Source of the DNA: Owenia fusiformis
Lineage: Eukaryota; Annelida; Polychaeta; Sabellida; Oweniidae
Direction of reading: 5' to 3'
DNA length: 64,000 nt
Assembly: GCA_903813345.2 (NCBI GenBank)
Contig: CAIIXF020000003.1
Location: forward strand, 11,732,931-11,796,930
Numbering within the stretch: position 1 is the stretch's first letter; each line of letters opens with the position of its first letter. The position numbers and the translations under genes were made by a program. The notes beneath the pieces were generated by a model. It ran no database searches. It was not told the origin of the DNA and worked only from the letters and a program-made list of their open reading frames with translations. Below, piece by piece: positions 62,415-64,000 of this stretch.

Positions 62415-62683
62415 TTATAATAATATACATGGGCTGGCATATACTGTAACGGTGTATAAACATTTATTTGTTATCGTACACTTATTCGTATTGGCTGGAG
62501 GTATGTAGCATACTGAGCCAACGTTACATTTCCTTGGAATCCAGACAAGACACATGGGGAGAATGGCAGGCCCAGTACACGTAGGTTTACCAAGTTGCGC
62601 ATATTCAGATGTATTCATATTGTATTTAGTTTGTCCATGCGGTTCGGCTGCGCAAGACGGTAATATACATGGACATCTACCAA
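62415..62683 (-). CDS. Candidate cysteine-rich exon, unconfirmed
   Basis: The minus-strand frame after a possible TAG acceptor encodes ~88 residues with ten cysteines (CPC, SC, TC, MC, KC, VC, KC, KC, PC) before a stop at 62415. The cysteine density is unusual for a random frame, and a small disulfide-rich secreted domain would look like this. No family is recognised, no companion exon was found, and the residue composition otherwise is ordinary. It may be chance. Confidence 0.25.
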
Positions 62684-63473
62684 TGAATGCTTCACGTAAA
62701 CTTTTTGCTCTCATCATCTCGGCAAAGAACAGATATAGTTTGAATTCCGAAATGTGGGTAAAACTACGAACCATCTATAGACTTCCCCTTCACATTCGTC
62801 GTCAGAAAACTAACTTTAACCCTAACTTCGAAAAATTCAACGCTCAGGGTAGTCTTTGAAATGAAATTGAATTTCTGGAAAAGATCGTGTTTGGTGAAAT
62901 CGTATATTAAAATGATGGGCAATGGTCCAAAACGACTAAAACAGCGCTAGCATAGTGTAGCTCATACAATAGGTTCCAACTTAAAAGCGAAGTACACGTA
63001 CAACACATGTTTTAAAGGGAGCATACGACTGAAACACCATGAATCAAGATGAGTGACTGAATCTGGACTATTCTTCTTACATCTTTTGCTAAATGTTTTG
63101 TCCGAAACTACAAAAATACGCAAAAATCCTATCATTCCCAGGGCGTGAAATATTGCACCCGCCAATCTCAGAGACGTATACAGTATCCCACTTCATATCA
63201 CATTACTATATTAAAATTGTTATCGTTCTCACTATACTTTAAGGGGCCGAGTCAACATTTCAATGTCCGTACAAAAAAATAATGCGGTGTGACAAAACTC
63301 GCACACATGTACTCGCATAGATTTAAGAACGTTAAGTGGCCATGCACCACACATAGAATCCTAACCCGACTACCATAATTCAATCTGTTCACATTCATTT
63401 GAATACACTTTATACGGTAAAATAGATGGCGTACACGCATGCTCAGCTAAGAAGGTTTAGGGGTACACTGAAT

Positions 63474-63553
63474 TACTCTTTGCATTCGTTCGACTACGCT
63501 TCTTTAAAGAGAGCTTTGAATTTAGTTTATTACTAGATTCTGCGTGCAGGGTA
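63474..63553. mobile_element. Micro-MITE copy (80 bp) with 9-bp target duplication
   Basis: Starts TACTCTTTGCATTCG, ends GCGTGCAGGGTA, flanked by ACACTGAAT (63465-63473 and 63554-63562). Same family as the copies at 54371 and 59485. Confidence 0.75.
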
Positions 63554-63685
63554 ACACTGAATGGCATTTGCATGAAACTAGATGACATCCTTTACATGAG
63601 GATTGTGTTGCATTACAATTGTAAATCTCAATAGCGTAAATGGGCTTTAAAGCTTTTAAAGCTTTTCTTAACCTTTTATCAATGG

Positions 63686-63735
63686 TCGAACTCCCGTGCA
63701 GTGATATGTATACCGAGACACTGCATAGGAGTTCG
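63686..63735. mobile_element. 50-bp palindromic element with 8-bp target duplication
   Basis: Inverted ends CGAACTCCCGTGCAGTG and (reverse complement) CGAACTCCTATGCAGTG leave a ~15-bp centre. The direct repeat ATCAATGG flanks it at 63678-63685 and 63736-63743. An 8-bp duplication is typical of hAT-type insertion. Confidence 0.6.
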
Positions 63736-64000
63736 ATCAATGGTGATTCGGCCAAGTCTTTTTCACAAAACTTGTAAATCCTGGGAATAAATAATTAAGG
63801 TGAATAACTCTATCTGCAAATTAAACTTTCTTTAACAGAAAATAACATACAGAATTCATACTAATACAATTAATTAGTGGTTAAAATGCAGATCTCCTGA
63901 ATGATGAGAATTCAATGAGATTTTATAACTAATAAGCAAACCCCTAATAGGCCAGTCAATTGGTGAAAAAAAACAGCCTAACCTAGGACAAATTGCAATA

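Overview
The window is nuclear DNA of an animal, probably a marine invertebrate. It is AT-rich and has multi-exon genes with canonical GT-AG introns, a metabotropic-glutamate-type receptor, a LINE remnant, a Ty3/Gypsy-type LTR element, many small palindromic transposons and three large minisatellites. A lophotrochozoan (mollusc, annelid or brachiopod) would fit, but that is an inference; nothing here fixes the species. Gene models were built by hand from splice signals, frame continuity and recalled family motifs. No database search was run.

Left part (1-22 kb). A BLOC1S4-like gene (minus strand, runs off the left edge) is divergent from an intronless ATPAF1-like gene (plus). Next is a four-exon class C GPCR of the mGluR type (minus, 848 codons, 6575-21796). 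Its 11.4 kb first intron holds a nested insertion: a foldback transposon with CACTGGTG ends and a 5-bp target duplication, itself split by an 8953-bp LTR retrotransposon. The retrotransposon has two 2746-bp LTRs and encodes only Gag and a zinc-knuckle/retropepsin protein with an Arg/Ser-rich tail. No reverse transcriptase, RNase H or integrase is present.

Middle (22-32 kb). A 46-bp minisatellite (about 49 copies with a higher-order period of 12-13 units), a frameshifted LINE reverse-transcriptase fragment, and several kilobases in which I see no gene.

Right-centre (32.7-48.6 kb, all minus strand). Two paralogous six- to eight-exon blocks each encode a twelve-cysteine module followed by a Cu/Zn superoxide dismutase domain. 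Block A keeps every metal ligand; block B has lost most. Intron 5 of block A is almost entirely a 32-bp minisatellite. Next to them lies a membrane-anchored copper amine oxidase relative that lacks both the TPQ-precursor motif and the HxH copper ligands, so it looks like a pseudoenzyme. The cluster thus combines one intact and two degenerate extracellular copper-enzyme folds.

Right end (48.6-64 kb). A two-exon CD225/IFITM-like membrane protein (minus), a 33-bp minisatellite, and gene-poor DNA with miniature transposons. The latter include a family of about 80 bp with 9-bp target duplications and a 50-bp palindrome with an 8-bp duplication.
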